Of a DNA stretch of 39,354 nt, positions 7,835 to 16,230 are shown piece after piece. The DNA is from JAZRZI01 sp045601325 (GTDB taxonomy: Bacteria; Bacillota_I; Bacilli_A; RFN20; CAG-826), in the NCBI GenBank assembly GCA_045601325.1, contig JAZRZI010000014.1:1-39354 (forward strand), given 5' to 3'. The first letter of the stretch is position 1; each line of letters starts with the position of its first letter. Below the pieces are notes generated by a model. It was not told where the DNA came from. It was given only the letters and a program-made list of their open reading frames with translations, and ran no database searches. Made by a program: the position numbers and the translations under genes.

Positions 7835-10117
7835 TTAGATTTCCTTTCTTAATTTTCTTTTGTCGTAGCAAATAACAGAAAGAATAATAATAACTAAAAC
7901 TAATAAAACAATGAATGATGTCCACCACCACGACGCAATCGCAAAGATTGATCCACTAATGATGAAGGAAGTCACTACCCAGAATAAAATAGTTAACCCG
8001 AATTTCTTTTTTCCAAGTTCTGCTCTAGCGGTTGCTAAAGTTGCAGAACAAGGAATAGTAAGCATATTGAAAGCAATGAAAGATAATAAGATAGCAGTTC
8101 CATGACTTGCAAAAAATGCATTGTAAATTGGTGAAGATTCATCGTTTAATGCTTTGATGAATTCGTAAATATAATTGTTGGATTCAATAGTAATAGATTG
8201 CGCCACTAAGATACTTGCAGCAAGTGTACCTAAAGTAGCAATAACATTCTCTTTTGCAATTAAACCCGCAATAATTGCTACCACAAAAACCCAGCCAAAA
8301 CTAGGAATTCCGAATCCAACGGGAATAAATAAAGGTTTAATTAACTGACCTAGATTAGCGAGAATAGATTGCTCCATAGCGTTGTCGCCAAGATAGTTCC
8401 AAGTGAATGAAAAATGAGATATAAACCAAATAACAATTGTGGAAGCAAGAATAATTGTGAATGCTTTTTTAAAAAAGTGTTTAGCTTTATCCCAAACTAA
8501 TAAGAAAGTAGATTTAGCTTGAGGCATATGATAAGTAGGAAGTTCCATAACAAATGGAGAAGACTTACCTCTAAGAGTAGTTTTCCTCATTATGAATATT
8601 GCAACTATCGCAGTGGTCATTCCTAAAAGATACATAAACAAAGTGATTAAATCGACACTTGCAAAGTTAAATGCTTGCGCGATACATCCAGAAATTGCAG
8701 TCAATATTGGTAATTTCGCACCACAAGAGAAGAAAGGAATAACTCTAATAGTGGCAATTCTTTCTTTATCATCAGCAATTGTTCTTGTATTAATCATTGC
8801 AGGAACACTACAACCAAATCCCATAATCATAGGTAAGAATGCTCTACCAGATAAACCGAATCTTCTGAAGAAACGATCTAAGATAAAAGCGATACGTGCC
8901 ATGTAACCACTATCTTCTAATATAGAAAAGAATAAGAATAACAATAAGATTTGAGGTAAGAAGCCAATGACAGAAAATAGTCCACCTAATACGCCATCAC
9001 ATATTAAGCCACTAGTCCAATTAGGTGCGTTAGATAACCATACCCTAACAGCATTGGTAAACGCACTAGTAAGACCATCAACTAAGTTAGATAATATTAC
9101 GCCTGGTGAATTCAACCCTCTAGCTGAGTAAAATAACCCTCTAAAGCCATTCCAAATGGATTCTGCAGGGATATTTGAGAAGCAATCCTCCTTAAATAGG
9201 TTCCCAAAAAAGAATAAGTTTTGTGAGAAAACAAAATGGAATATAGTAAACAAAATAGCGATAAATATTGGAATTCCCCAAAACTTATGAGTGAGTACTT
9301 TATCAATCTTATCAGATTTAGAAGCACCATCAATCTTCTTAGTTCTTTTTAAATAAATAGAATAATTATTAGTAATATATTTATATCTAGCATCTGCAAT
9401 TAGGGCTTCATAGTCTCCACCAAAAGTGTCATTAACGTTTTCTTCTCTAAAATGTTCCACCATATGCACTAAAGATGGGTGGTTAGATACTTCTAATTCA
9501 TCTAATTCAGCTAATTTTACAGCGTGGAATGTTGGGTTATCGACACCCAAAGAGTGGAAAGCAATTGCCAAGTCTTTAATTAAGTGACCTACAGGAGAAG
9601 ATTCTAAAACGGTTTTACCTTCTCTTTTTTTATGGCTTTCCAAAATAGATACATCTATTAATTTCTTTAAATTCTTTTCTTTTAAAGCGGAAATTTGAAT
9701 AACAGGGATTCCTAAAGCCCTTTCTAATGAGGATTCATCAATAAAATCACCGTTTTTCTCAAGTAAATCAGTCATATTTAACGCCACTACTACCGGAACA
9801 TCCATTTCCATTAATTGAGTAGTTAAATAAAGATTTCTTTCTAAATTAGTGCTATCGACAATATTAATAACGCAATCTGGTTTGGTATCTGAAATATAAT
9901 TACGAGTAATAACTTCCTCAGGTGTGTAAGGAGCAAGTGAATAAATACCTGGTAAGTCAACAATGGTAACTTCTTCTTTGCCAAGTTTGCAAACACCTTC
10001 TTTTTTATCAACAGTAACACCAGGCCAGTTACCAACATGAGCAGTGCTACCAGTCAAAGAATTGAATAAAGTGGTTTTCCCACAATTTGGATTTCCAGCT
10101 AATGCAAAAGTTTTCAT
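7835..10117 (-). CDS. feoB: Ferrous iron transport protein B
   Basis: The 760-residue protein has a G-protein domain in residues 1-165 with GNPNCGKTTLFN (G1), GNWPGVTVDKKEG, DLPGIYSL (G3) and NMTD (G4). A helical spacer follows, then a polytopic membrane part from about residue 285 with GFGCSVPAM, a conserved FeoB gate segment. It imports Fe2+ across the cytoplasmic membrane. It is full length and uninterrupted. It lies one base after feoA and one base before the small Cys-rich partner, so the three form a tight operon, read from a promoter flanked by two inverted repeats. Confidence 0.97.
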   Translation of the reverse strand: MKTFALAGNPNCGKTTLFNSLTGSTAHVGNWPGVTVDKKEGVCKLGKEEVTIVDLPGIYSLAPYTPEEVITRNYISDTKPDCVINIVDSTNLERNLYLTTQLMEMDVPVVVALNMTDLLEKNGDFIDESSLERALGIPVIQISALKEKNLKKLIDVSILESHKKREGKTVLESSPVGHLIKDLAIAFHSLGVDNPTFHAVKLAELDELEVSNHPSLVHMVEHFREENVNDTFGGDYEALIADARYKYITNNYSIYLKRTKKIDGASKSDKIDKVLTHKFWGIPIFIAILFTIFHFVFSQNLFFFGNLFKEDCFSNIPAESIWNGFRGLFYSARGLNSPGVILSNLVDGLTSAFTNAVRVWLSNAPNWTSGLICDGVLGGLFSVIGFLPQILLLFLFFSILEDSGYMARIAFILDRFFRRFGLSGRAFLPMIMGFGCSVPAMINTRTIADDKERIATIRVIPFFSCGAKLPILTAISGCIAQAFNFASVDLITLFMYLLGMTTAIVAIFIMRKTTLRGKSSPFVMELPTYHMPQAKSTFLLVWDKAKHFFKKAFTIILASTIVIWFISHFSFTWNYLGDNAMEQSILANLGQLIKPLFIPVGFGIPSFGWVFVVAIIAGLIAKENVIATLGTLAASILVAQSITIESNNYIYEFIKALNDESSPIYNAFFASHGTAILLSFIAFNMLTIPCSATLATARAELGKKKFGLTILFWVVTSFIISGSIFAIASWWWTSFIVLLVLVIIILSVICYDKRKLRKEI

Positions 10118-10118
10118 A

Positions 10119-10361
10119 TTAGTAGATCTCCACTAGTTCCATTAATACATATTCAGCTTCATCTTTTCTCAAAGTGAGTTCATATCCTCTTAATGAAATT
10201 TCAATAGGATCGCCAAGAGGTGCTTTCTTTCTTAAATAGATTTCACAGCCTGGAGTAATTCCCATATCAAAAAGTCTTCTTCTAATGTGGCCTTCCCCAC
10301 GAACTACTTTAACAGTGCCTTTTTCACCTATGCGGAATTCAGATAATTTCTTAGCAATCAT
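10119..10361 (-). CDS. feoA: Ferrous iron transport protein A
   Basis: The 80-residue protein is a single SH3-like FeoA domain, with RRRLFDMGITPGCEI, PLGDPIEI and GYELTLRKDEA in the usual order. FeoA is a cytosolic partner required for FeoB transport. It is the first gene of the feo operon and ends one base before feoB. No strong Shine-Dalgarno is evident before the ATG at 10359-10361. Confidence 0.95.
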   Translation of the reverse strand: MIAKKLSEFRIGEKGTVKVVRGEGHIRRRLFDMGITPGCEIYLRKKAPLGDPIEISLRGYELTLRKDEAEYVLMELVEIY

Positions 10362-10369
10362 AATAATCA

Positions 10370-10385
10370 GTTAGTTATGACTAAC
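10370..10385. promoter_or_regulatory. feoA operator-like inverted repeat, proximal copy
   Basis: GTTAGT-N4-ACTAAC sits between the predicted transcription start and the feoA ATG. A repressor bound here would block elongation or initiation. The same 16 bases recur at 10431-10446. Confidence 0.55.
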
Positions 10386-10393
10386 CGACATAT

Positions 10394-10422
10394 ATTGTAA
10401 AGCAACATAATTAAAAAGTTAA
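10394..10422 (-). promoter_or_regulatory. Promoter of the feo operon
   Basis: On the minus strand TTAACT (10417-10422) and TACAAT (10394-10399) are 17 nt apart. It is bracketed by the two GTTAGT-N4-ACTAAC repeats. Confidence 0.6.
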
Positions 10423-10430
10423 GTAAAAAA

Positions 10431-10446
10431 GTTAGTTATGACTAAC
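10431..10446. promoter_or_regulatory. feoA operator-like inverted repeat, distal copy
   Basis: This is an identical 16-base copy of the proximal repeat, 8 bp upstream of the -35 box and 61 bp away. The TTAG-N-CTAA core resembles sites of DtxR/IdeR-type iron regulators, but no such regulator is in this window. Confidence 0.55.
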
Positions 10447-10455
10447 TTGTAATAT

Positions 10456-11043
10456 TTATTTTATAAATAAAATAACATTTTGCATTTTTTCTATCTTTTT
10501 CTCACTAATTAGACGGTAAATTAAGCGAGAAACTGTTTCTCTTGAAAGAGATAGTTCTTTTGCTAACGATGTAATATTTTTAAATTTTATCTGATTATTA
10601 TTTAAAAATAGATAATAAAAGAATCTTTCTTCTGCAGAATCAAACCCAAGCAATTTAATTTTTGAATTTAGACTTTTTCCAAAGTTAGATTGAACACGTA
10701 AATAGCTTTCCAAAAAATCACTGTTTTCTTTTAATAAAATGAGTAAATCGGATTTTGAAATATAAAAAACTTTCGAATTCGATAAAGCGATAACTGAACC
10801 CTTATAATATGGATTATCAGAAAATATTAAGTTATTGCCAAACCAGTCATTTTCCTTTAATACGTTATAAACAATTTCCTTGCCGTTATATGAAAACGAA
10901 GAAATTGAAATAAGTCCTTTATAAACAAGGCAGACATACTCGCATAAATCATTTTCATGAAAAAGGATATCGTTCTTTTTAAATTCTTTAAGTTTTAATA
11001 GATTTATTTGTTCTTTGTTTAGTTTCTTTAAAATATCGTTCAT
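10456..11043 (-). CDS. Crp/Fnr-family transcriptional regulator
   Basis: The 195-residue protein has a cyclic-nucleotide-binding-type beta barrel (residues about 10-115), a dimer helix and a C-terminal winged helix. The recognition helix reads LSRETVSRLIYRL, keeping the Arg-Glu and the later Arg that contact TGTGA in E. coli CRP. The barrel lacks the R-x-x-S-A cAMP pocket signature, and two Cys near residues 33 and 37 are too few for an Fnr-type iron-sulphur cluster, so the signal is unknown. A TGTGA-N6-TCACA palindrome begins 3 nt before its ATG, which suggests autoregulation and control of the divergent transporter genes. Confidence 0.88.
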   Translation of the reverse strand: MNDILKKLNKEQINLLKLKEFKKNDILFHENDLCEYVCLVYKGLISISSFSYNGKEIVYNVLKENDWFGNNLIFSDNPYYKGSVIALSNSKVFYISKSDLLILLKENSDFLESYLRVQSNFGKSLNSKIKLLGFDSAEERFFYYLFLNNNQIKFKNITSLAKELSLSRETVSRLIYRLISEKKIEKMQNVILFIK

Positions 11044-11045
11044 TG

Positions 11046-11061
11046 TGTGATTTCAATCACA
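11046..11061. promoter_or_regulatory. CRP-type operator
   Basis: TGTGA-TTTCAA-TCACA is a perfect CRP-class palindrome in the 64-bp gap between the regulator and the divergent lipoprotein gene. Its centre is 41.5 bp upstream of the start predicted from the TATAAT at 11083-11088, the class II activator position. It also lies directly before the regulator start codon. Confidence 0.7.
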
Positions 11062-11082
11062 TATTATTATACATTTATTATA

Positions 11083-11088
11083 TATAAT
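11083..11088 (+). promoter_or_regulatory. -10 box of the substrate-binding lipoprotein gene
   Basis: A perfect TATAAT with no good -35 (CATATT at best), as expected for an activator-dependent promoter. Seven bases downstream gives a start near 11095. Confidence 0.6.
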
Positions 11089-11107
11089 AGCAATGGAGGT
11101 AAAGAAA

Positions 11108-12046
11108 ATGAAAAAAACATTATTGTTTCTATTAGCATCCATAGCATTAACTAATTGTGGGAAAGTAAAAGAGGATTTAAAGATTCTATGCCCTTCTGGC
11201 GCACCTGCAATTGCGTTTTATAATTATTCAACAAATTCAAATTTCGAAACTAACTCTGTGCCAAAAAATATCGTGAGTATGATGAACAAAACTTCAGACA
11301 AAGATATAGTTGTCATTGATACCGTAAGTGGGTTAAAAGCAATCGGCAATGGAGCACCTTATAAACTAGCTAGCACAATTACATTTGGTAACTTTTTTAT
11401 AGTATCAACTGGTAACGACTCAAATGGCATTATGGAGCCAGGCGATAAGATTGTTTTATTTGGTGAAAAATCTACACCGGATTTAGTTTTCCATTATATT
11501 TATGGCGATATATATGATGAAGGCATTGAATATGTTAATGCTGCTAATGATGCTGCAAGCTGTTTAGCAAGAGGAATCAATCTAGCCACTTCATCAAAAA
11601 TAGATTACGTTTTAATGGCGCAACCATCTGTCTTAGCTACATTAACAAATGCTAGTGCTAATACACACGGTAAATCCCAAATCTATAAAAATATACAAAA
11701 AGAATTCAAAGAAAAAAGCAATTCTCATGAGATAATTCAAGCATCAATATTTATTAAAGATACTACGGATAAAACCAAAGTCAATGAATTTTTATATTCA
11801 TTGGAAAATGATATTATTGATGGAACAACTAATCCAGATTTAATCAAACAAGGTATGGACAAGTTGGATCAAATGGAAGCTCAAACCTTGTATGGTTTAA
11901 GTTCAAATATTGCAAAAGCAGTTACTTTAGATGGTAACCAAATGGGCCTTGGTTACAAACAGGCATATACCAACAAAGAAAATATCGATTTCTTTATTTC
12001 GTTATTTGGAATGGAGGTCACACGTGAAGAAGTTTTTTACAAATAA
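11108..12046 (+). CDS. ABC substrate-binding lipoprotein, NMT1/SsuA-like
   Basis: The protein of about 312 residues has a signal peptide with lipobox (IALTNC, Cys near residue 17). The mature part opens ILCPSGAPAIAFYN and continues as a periplasmic-binding-type fold, close in pattern to the NMT1/THI5-like and aliphatic-sulfonate binding proteins. Ligand is unknown. The ATG at 11108 is preferred because GGAGG (11095-11099) precedes it by 8 nt; the earlier ATG at 11093 overlaps that ribosome site. The gene overlaps the permease start by 23 nt. No ATPase gene is present in the cluster. Confidence 0.8.
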   Translation: MKKTLLFLLASIALTNCGKVKEDLKILCPSGAPAIAFYNYSTNSNFETNSVPKNIVSMMNKTSDKDIVVIDTVSGLKAIGNGAPYKLASTITFGNFFIVSTGNDSNGIMEPGDKIVLFGEKSTPDLVFHYIYGDIYDEGIEYVNAANDAASCLARGINLATSSKIDYVLMAQPSVLATLTNASANTHGKSQIYKNIQKEFKEKSNSHEIIQASIFIKDTTDKTKVNEFLYSLENDIIDGTTNPDLIKQGMDKLDQMEAQTLYGLSSNIAKAVTLDGNQMGLGYKQAYTNKENIDFFISLFGMEVTREEVFYK

Positions 12047-12806
12047 AAAAGTCCTAACAGTATTAGGCATATTGTTGTTTTTTGCGTTATGGGAAATCAT
12101 CTCTTTAATTGTTAAAGAAACAACCATGGTTTTTCCAGATCCAATTTCAACTTTTAAAGAAACATTTAAAATGTTAGGTCAAGCCTATACATACAAATGT
12201 ATTGGCTGGTCAATATTAAGAACATTAGAAGGATTCGGATTAGCCATTGTATTAGCGTTATTAATTGGTATATTCGCAGGTGCACATAAATCGTTACAGC
12301 TTCTCTTACATCCAACTATGACTGCATTAAAGGCTATACCAACCGCTGCAATGGTGTTCCTCTTCTTAGTTATCGCCGGGGGCAAAAATGCTCCTATATT
12401 CATTGTTTTATTAATATCATTCCCAATTCTATATGAAGCGGTTATAGGCGGAATCAATAACAACGATTTAGCAATGTTAGATGCATTAGATTTGGAAGCT
12501 GGAAAGAAATCATTATCATCAATATTGCATGTACGATTGCCCATGGCAACTCCTTATATTGTTGTGGGAATAGTATCCTCATTTGCGTTATCATTTAAAA
12601 TTGAAATTATGGCGGAAATTATCGCTGGAAGTAATAAGCCAGGATTAGGAAGTGCAATTAAATACGCTTCTGTTAATGATCCTAGCAATATGGTTCCAAT
12701 ATTCGCTTATTCGTTATTAGCAATTATATTAATTTTATTAGTAAGTTTATTAACGTCACTAGTAAAGAAAAGGACCACTCCAAGCCACAAAAAAAGACCA
12801 TATTAA
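12024..12806 (+). CDS. ABC transporter permease, SsuC/TauC/NitT type
   Basis: The 260-residue protein has about six membrane helices and the cytoplasmic coupling loop DALDLEAGKKSLSSILHVRLP, matching the EAA-x3-G-x9-I-x-LP motif of importer permeases. I chose the GTG at 12024 because GGAGG (12013-12017) precedes it by 6 nt; the longer reading frame back to 11931 would run inside the lipoprotein gene. It forms a pair with the lipoprotein. An ATPase must come from elsewhere, as in RibXY-like systems. A bidirectional terminator overlaps the stop. Confidence 0.87.
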   Translation: MKKFFTNKKVLTVLGILLFFALWEIISLIVKETTMVFPDPISTFKETFKMLGQAYTYKCIGWSILRTLEGFGLAIVLALLIGIFAGAHKSLQLLLHPTMTALKAIPTAAMVFLFLVIAGGKNAPIFIVLLISFPILYEAVIGGINNNDLAMLDALDLEAGKKSLSSILHVRLPMATPYIVVGIVSSFALSFKIEIMAEIIAGSNKPGLGSAIKYASVNDPSNMVPIFAYSLLAIILILLVSLLTSLVKKRTTPSHKKRPY

Positions 12807-12815
12807 TGGTCTTTT
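12789..12815. terminator. Bidirectional terminator between convergent genes
   Basis: AAAGACCA and TGGTCTTT flank a 6-nt loop with T-rich tails on both strands, overlapping the permease stop codon and lying 20 nt beyond the stop of the minus-strand membrane protein gene. Confidence 0.8.
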
Positions 12816-12834
12816 ATTTTGCAAAGATTATTAA

Positions 12835-13203
12835 TTATTGAGCAGGATTTTCGTTTGTTGGTTCACTAGTAGCATCAACAACATTATTGGATGCAAGTCT
12901 AGCGGCACGACGAGCAGCTTTTTCAACTTCTTTGTCTGACTTCTTAGCGTTAAGAAGTAAAACAATAATTGCTAAAACAGCACCGATACCAACAAGAATC
13001 ATACCCCAACCAAGGAAACCTAAACCAAAGTGTGCTCTAATAACTTCACTAGCTTTAGCTAATCCATTTTCAGTTGCGGTAACTGGGAGCAAATCACCAA
13101 TTAATCCAAGTGTGATATATGTTAAGCCCCATAATGCGACCAAACCACATAATGAGTACCAAACAATTTCAAAAATAGATACTTTCATTTTTTTCTTGCT
13201 CAT
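12835..13203 (-). CDS. Two-helix membrane protein of unknown function
   Basis: The 122-residue protein has membrane helices at about residues 10-35 and 60-85, with a short loop between, and a charged cytoplasmic tail (KKSDKEVEKAARRAARLA). I know no named family. AGGAG lies 8 nt before the ATG. It is 21 nt after the helical protein gene and is probably the last gene of a three-gene minus-strand operon with the HAD phosphatase. Confidence 0.75.
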   Translation of the reverse strand: MSKKKMKVSIFEIVWYSLCGLVALWGLTYITLGLIGDLLPVTATENGLAKASEVIRAHFGLGFLGWGMILVGIGAVLAIIVLLLNAKKSDKEVEKAARRAARLASNNVVDATSEPTNENPAQ

Positions 13204-13224
13204 AATCTAAACTCCTTTTTGCTA

Positions 13225-14067
13225 TTAAGCAGCTGCAGCTTCGCTAGCTTTTGCAGCAGCTTGTTTAGCTTCTTCTAATGCTTTAGCAAATACTTCTTTC
13301 CACAATGGTTCGAATTTACCAACATGGGCGTTAACTCTTTGATTGATTGCATCAAAGATTTCTTTGAACGATTTGCCATCTCTTCTTTCGCGACGTCCTT
13401 CTGTCATTTCGATAGTAGCGTTGACTTCGTCAAGTAAGTCTAATGTTTCATTATCAATGCAGTGGCAATGTGCGCGTGAGAATCGGATAAAGCCTGCCAT
13501 CTTCACAATTTCATTTTGAACAATGAAGTTTGATTGTGGAGTTGGCTTGCCTTGAGATTCTGCCATAACCTTTTGGAATTCTGCGAATGATTTTTCAAAA
13601 TCTCTTAAGACTAACATTACGAGAACACCACGATATAAATGATCATCAGCTAAGATTAAATCACTATTTAATGCTTCGTATTCGTTGATTTGTCTTGAAT
13701 GGTTAATATAACCATAAATGATATCACGAATAGATTCGCTTAAACCTGTGACATAGTCAAAGATTTTGATGTGTTGTGTATGGTCGACACGAACTTTGTC
13801 TCCAGAAACTGTTAAGATTGTGGAAGCATCACCATAAACATCATCAACAAACTCCTCGAGTTTAGCTTTAATTTTTTCGCCGTTTTCTTTGTTGTTTTCT
13901 AAGAAATTACCAAGTGCAGAACCGGATTGCATACCCTTTGTTAAAATTGTTTTACGTTGTTCATACAAATTGACGTCATGATCACGTTCAATTGTGTATT
14001 CCAATGTATCTCTAAGGGTTAAGAGATAATGGTAGAGATTGAAGATGTATTGATTAATTTGATTCAT
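13225..14067 (-). CDS. All-helical protein of unknown function
   Basis: The 280-residue protein appears cytosolic and almost entirely helical, with heptad-like stretches and an Ala-rich C-terminus ending in EAAAA. It has no catalytic motif that I recognise. A central SRAHCHCIDNE contains His and Cys that could bind metal, which is speculation. Its start overlaps the upstream HAD gene by 14 nt, with AAAGGAG before the ATG at 14065-14067, so the two are translationally coupled. Confidence 0.75.
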   Translation of the reverse strand: MNQINQYIFNLYHYLLTLRDTLEYTIERDHDVNLYEQRKTILTKGMQSGSALGNFLENNKENGEKIKAKLEEFVDDVYGDASTILTVSGDKVRVDHTQHIKIFDYVTGLSESIRDIIYGYINHSRQINEYEALNSDLILADDHLYRGVLVMLVLRDFEKSFAEFQKVMAESQGKPTPQSNFIVQNEIVKMAGFIRFSRAHCHCIDNETLDLLDEVNATIEMTEGRRERRDGKSFKEIFDAINQRVNAHVGKFEPLWKEVFAKALEEAKQAAAKASEAAAA

Positions 14068-14914
14068 TTGATTTTTCTCCTTTCAATACAAGCTTATCGA
14101 GTTTATGCACCCTCGATATAGTGTGCTTTGCATATTTCCTCACACTCGTGTAGGCATGTTTCATGCAATAGCTGTTTTCGTGGAATTTTGTAAACATGGT
14201 TATGTCGTTTCCACTGTCTCCAACAACATAAATGTCTTCCTTATTAATCCCTAGTGTGTTCATGTAGAATTCAATGCCTGAAGCCTTAGAACATTCTAGA
14301 GGAGTAATCTCATTAACTGGAGCAGTCCAAGAGAACTCTAATTCAGGATATTTCTCCCTTAGCTCCTTATTAAGAACCTTAGTGAATTTCTTCTTTCTTC
14401 TATTAAGACCGAAGAAGATCATTACTTTGTAAACTTCTCCATTAACTAATTCATCTTCATAAGCTTCATTAGAAATGATGTAAGGTTCTTTTCTTTTGTG
14501 TTGAAACGCTCTCCAAATACCATAAACGAATTTGAGGAAGCCTCCAATCACACTGTGGTCAGTAATGATGCAAGGATATTTTTTTGTGGTTACTAAGTAG
14601 CACAAAGGTTTGTATTTTTCCTTGATATCATCAAGAATTGTTTTAATCGTTTCATTTTTCATTGAAACATCTCTTACAAGTTCACCACCAATGTAAACTT
14701 GGCAAGATGTGCAACAAATCATATCCACAGATCTACCAATTTCATCTTCAAGCTTTTTAGTAAATTCATAGCTTCTAGATGTCACCAAAACAACCTTGTT
14801 ACCAGCGTCAATCCAGTTTCTGAGAAACTTAACGTTCTTCTTAGGAATGCATCGCCTAACTTGGTTTGGATAGAATAATGTTCCGTCTAAATCAACCGCC
14901 AGTATTTTTGCCAT
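14054..14914 (-). CDS. Cof-type HAD phosphatase (HAD-IIB)
   Basis: The 286-residue protein has the HAD motifs DLDGTL (residues 7-12, nucleophile Asp), VTSRS (motif II) and GDSGNDITMF (motif IV near residue 230), with a large cap between, as in Cof/YidA phosphatases that act on sugar phosphates or other metabolites. The substrate is unknown. It leads an operon with the helical protein and the two-helix membrane protein. Its TATAAT lies 11 nt before the ATG, which leaves a 5' leader of only about 5 nt and no ribosome site. Confidence 0.88.
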   Translation of the reverse strand: MAKILAVDLDGTLFYPNQVRRCIPKKNVKFLRNWIDAGNKVVLVTSRSYEFTKKLEDEIGRSVDMICCTSCQVYIGGELVRDVSMKNETIKTILDDIKEKYKPLCYLVTTKKYPCIITDHSVIGGFLKFVYGIWRAFQHKRKEPYIISNEAYEDELVNGEVYKVMIFFGLNRRKKKFTKVLNKELREKYPELEFSWTAPVNEITPLECSKASGIEFYMNTLGINKEDIYVVGDSGNDITMFTKFHENSYCMKHAYTSVRKYAKHTISRVHKLDKLVLKGEKSNESN

Positions 14915-14925
14915 AGTGCTTATAT

Positions 14926-14931
14926 ATTATA
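14926..14931 (-). promoter_or_regulatory. -10 box of the HAD operon
   Basis: TATAAT on the minus strand, 11 nt before the start codon, predicts a very short leader. No clear -35 seen. Confidence 0.45.
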
Positions 14932-14969
14932 CACATATACGCGAAAAAAGTAAGAGAAAAATAAGAGTT

Positions 14970-14994
14970 AGAAAAAAACGGACCGAAATCCGTT
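14970..14994 (-). terminator. metK terminator
   Basis: AACGGA-TTTCGG-TCCGTT followed by a run of T on the minus strand, a few bases beyond the metK stop. Confidence 0.85.
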
Positions 14995-14999
14995 AATTT

Positions 15000-16166
15000 C
15001 TAGAGCAATGATTTAATTTCATCAACCTTATCAAGTTTTTCCCAAGGAAGTTCTAAATCTGGTCTTCCTATGTGACCATAATTGCACACATCTCTATATC
15101 TAAATGCTGGATTCTTGAGTGAAAAATTCTTAATAATCATGCCTGGTCTACAATCGAATACTTTACGAATAATTGAGAGTATTTTTTCATCGCTATATTT
15201 TGCAGTGTGATATGTTTTAATTGCGATTGAAAGTGGGTTAGGAATTCCGATGGCATAACTGAGTTGAACTTGGAGTCTATCACTAACACCAGCGGCCACT
15301 AAATTTTTAGCGATATATCTACACATATAAGCAGCGGATCTATCAACTTTGCTTGGATCTTTACCAGAGAAAGCACCACCTCCATGTTCACAAGAACCAC
15401 CATAAGTATCAACAATAATCTTTCTACCAGTTACGCCAGTATCACCAGCAGGGCCACCAATAACAAATCTCCCCGTTGGGTTAATATAATAAGTAAAATC
15501 AGTATTCAAATTGAATGATTTTGCAACATTTTTCATGATAAAATCATGAATATAATTTCTAAATTGTTGCTCATCGATATTATCATCATGTTGAACTGAC
15601 ATTAAAATTGTGTCAATCCTAATATTGTTTGGATCAGTGTAATCAATAGTTACTTGACTCTTCATATCAGGTCTAGCACCTTTGAATTCACCAGCTTTTC
15701 TCAATCTAGTTGCTTCTCTAACTAACTTATGAGCAATAGAAATAGCTAATGGCATATAACCTTTAGTTTCTTTAGTTGCGTATCCAAACATAATGCCTTG
15801 GTCGCCAGCGCCTTGCTCCTCAGGTTTTATTTGGCTGACACCTCTATTAATATCTTGAGATTGAGGTTTCATTCTATTTTGAATTTCAACAGTGTGATAG
15901 TCAGTACCTAATTCAGGTTTATCATAGCCAATGCTTTTTAAAACATCTTTAACGATATCTTCAAATGGCAAATTGATAACTGATTCGCTGACTTCTCCAC
16001 CAATCATAACAAAGTTATCACTAGCAAAAACTTCGCATGCTACATGAGCGTTATGATCTTTTGCTAAACATGCATCTAAAATCGCATCTGCTATTTGGTC
16101 ACAAACTTTATCAGGGTGACCTTCACTAACAGATTCTGATGTAAATAATATTTTTTCTTTTTCCAT
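15000..16166 (-). CDS. metK: S-adenosylmethionine synthetase
   Basis: The 388-residue protein carries the MetK signatures GHPDKVCDQIADAILDA near the N-terminus, GAGDQGIMFGYA near residue 115 and GGAFSGKDPSKVDRSAAY near residue 260, and is of normal length. It makes S-adenosylmethionine from methionine and ATP in the cytosol. The ATG at 16164-16166 (MEKEKILFTS) is preferred over the upstream ATG at 16202, which would add twelve untypical residues and overlap the terminator. AGGAG lies upstream. An S-box-like riboswitch and terminator precede it, so expression should fall when S-adenosylmethionine is plentiful. Confidence 0.97.
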   Translation of the reverse strand: MEKEKILFTSESVSEGHPDKVCDQIADAILDACLAKDHNAHVACEVFASDNFVMIGGEVSESVINLPFEDIVKDVLKSIGYDKPELGTDYHTVEIQNRMKPQSQDINRGVSQIKPEEQGAGDQGIMFGYATKETKGYMPLAISIAHKLVREATRLRKAGEFKGARPDMKSQVTIDYTDPNNIRIDTILMSVQHDDNIDEQQFRNYIHDFIMKNVAKSFNLNTDFTYYINPTGRFVIGGPAGDTGVTGRKIIVDTYGGSCEHGGGAFSGKDPSKVDRSAAYMCRYIAKNLVAAGVSDRLQVQLSYAIGIPNPLSIAIKTYHTAKYSDEKILSIIRKVFDCRPGMIIKNFSLKNPAFRYRDVCNYGHIGRPDLELPWEKLDKVDEIKSLL

Positions 16167-16184
16167 ACTCCGGATTCTCCTATT

Positions 16185-16214
16185 AAAAAAGCCTTCCCAC
16201 AATTATGGAAAGGC
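16185..16214 (-). terminator. Riboswitch expression-platform terminator
   Basis: GCCTTTCC-N8-GGGAAGGC followed by TTTTTT on the minus strand, between the S-box aptamer and metK. The GGGAAA just upstream can pair with the TTTCC of the stem, a possible anti-terminator. Confidence 0.8.
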
Positions 16215-16230
16215 AATAGAGTTTTTCCCT

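Noticed and set aside
9112..9333. Out-of-frame ORF inside feoB
   Set aside because: FeoB is continuous across it; the frame has no supporting motif.
11931..12023. Long 5' extension of the permease
   Set aside because: It would overlap the lipoprotein gene by 116 nt in another frame with untypical residues; GTG 12024 has a well-spaced GGAGG.
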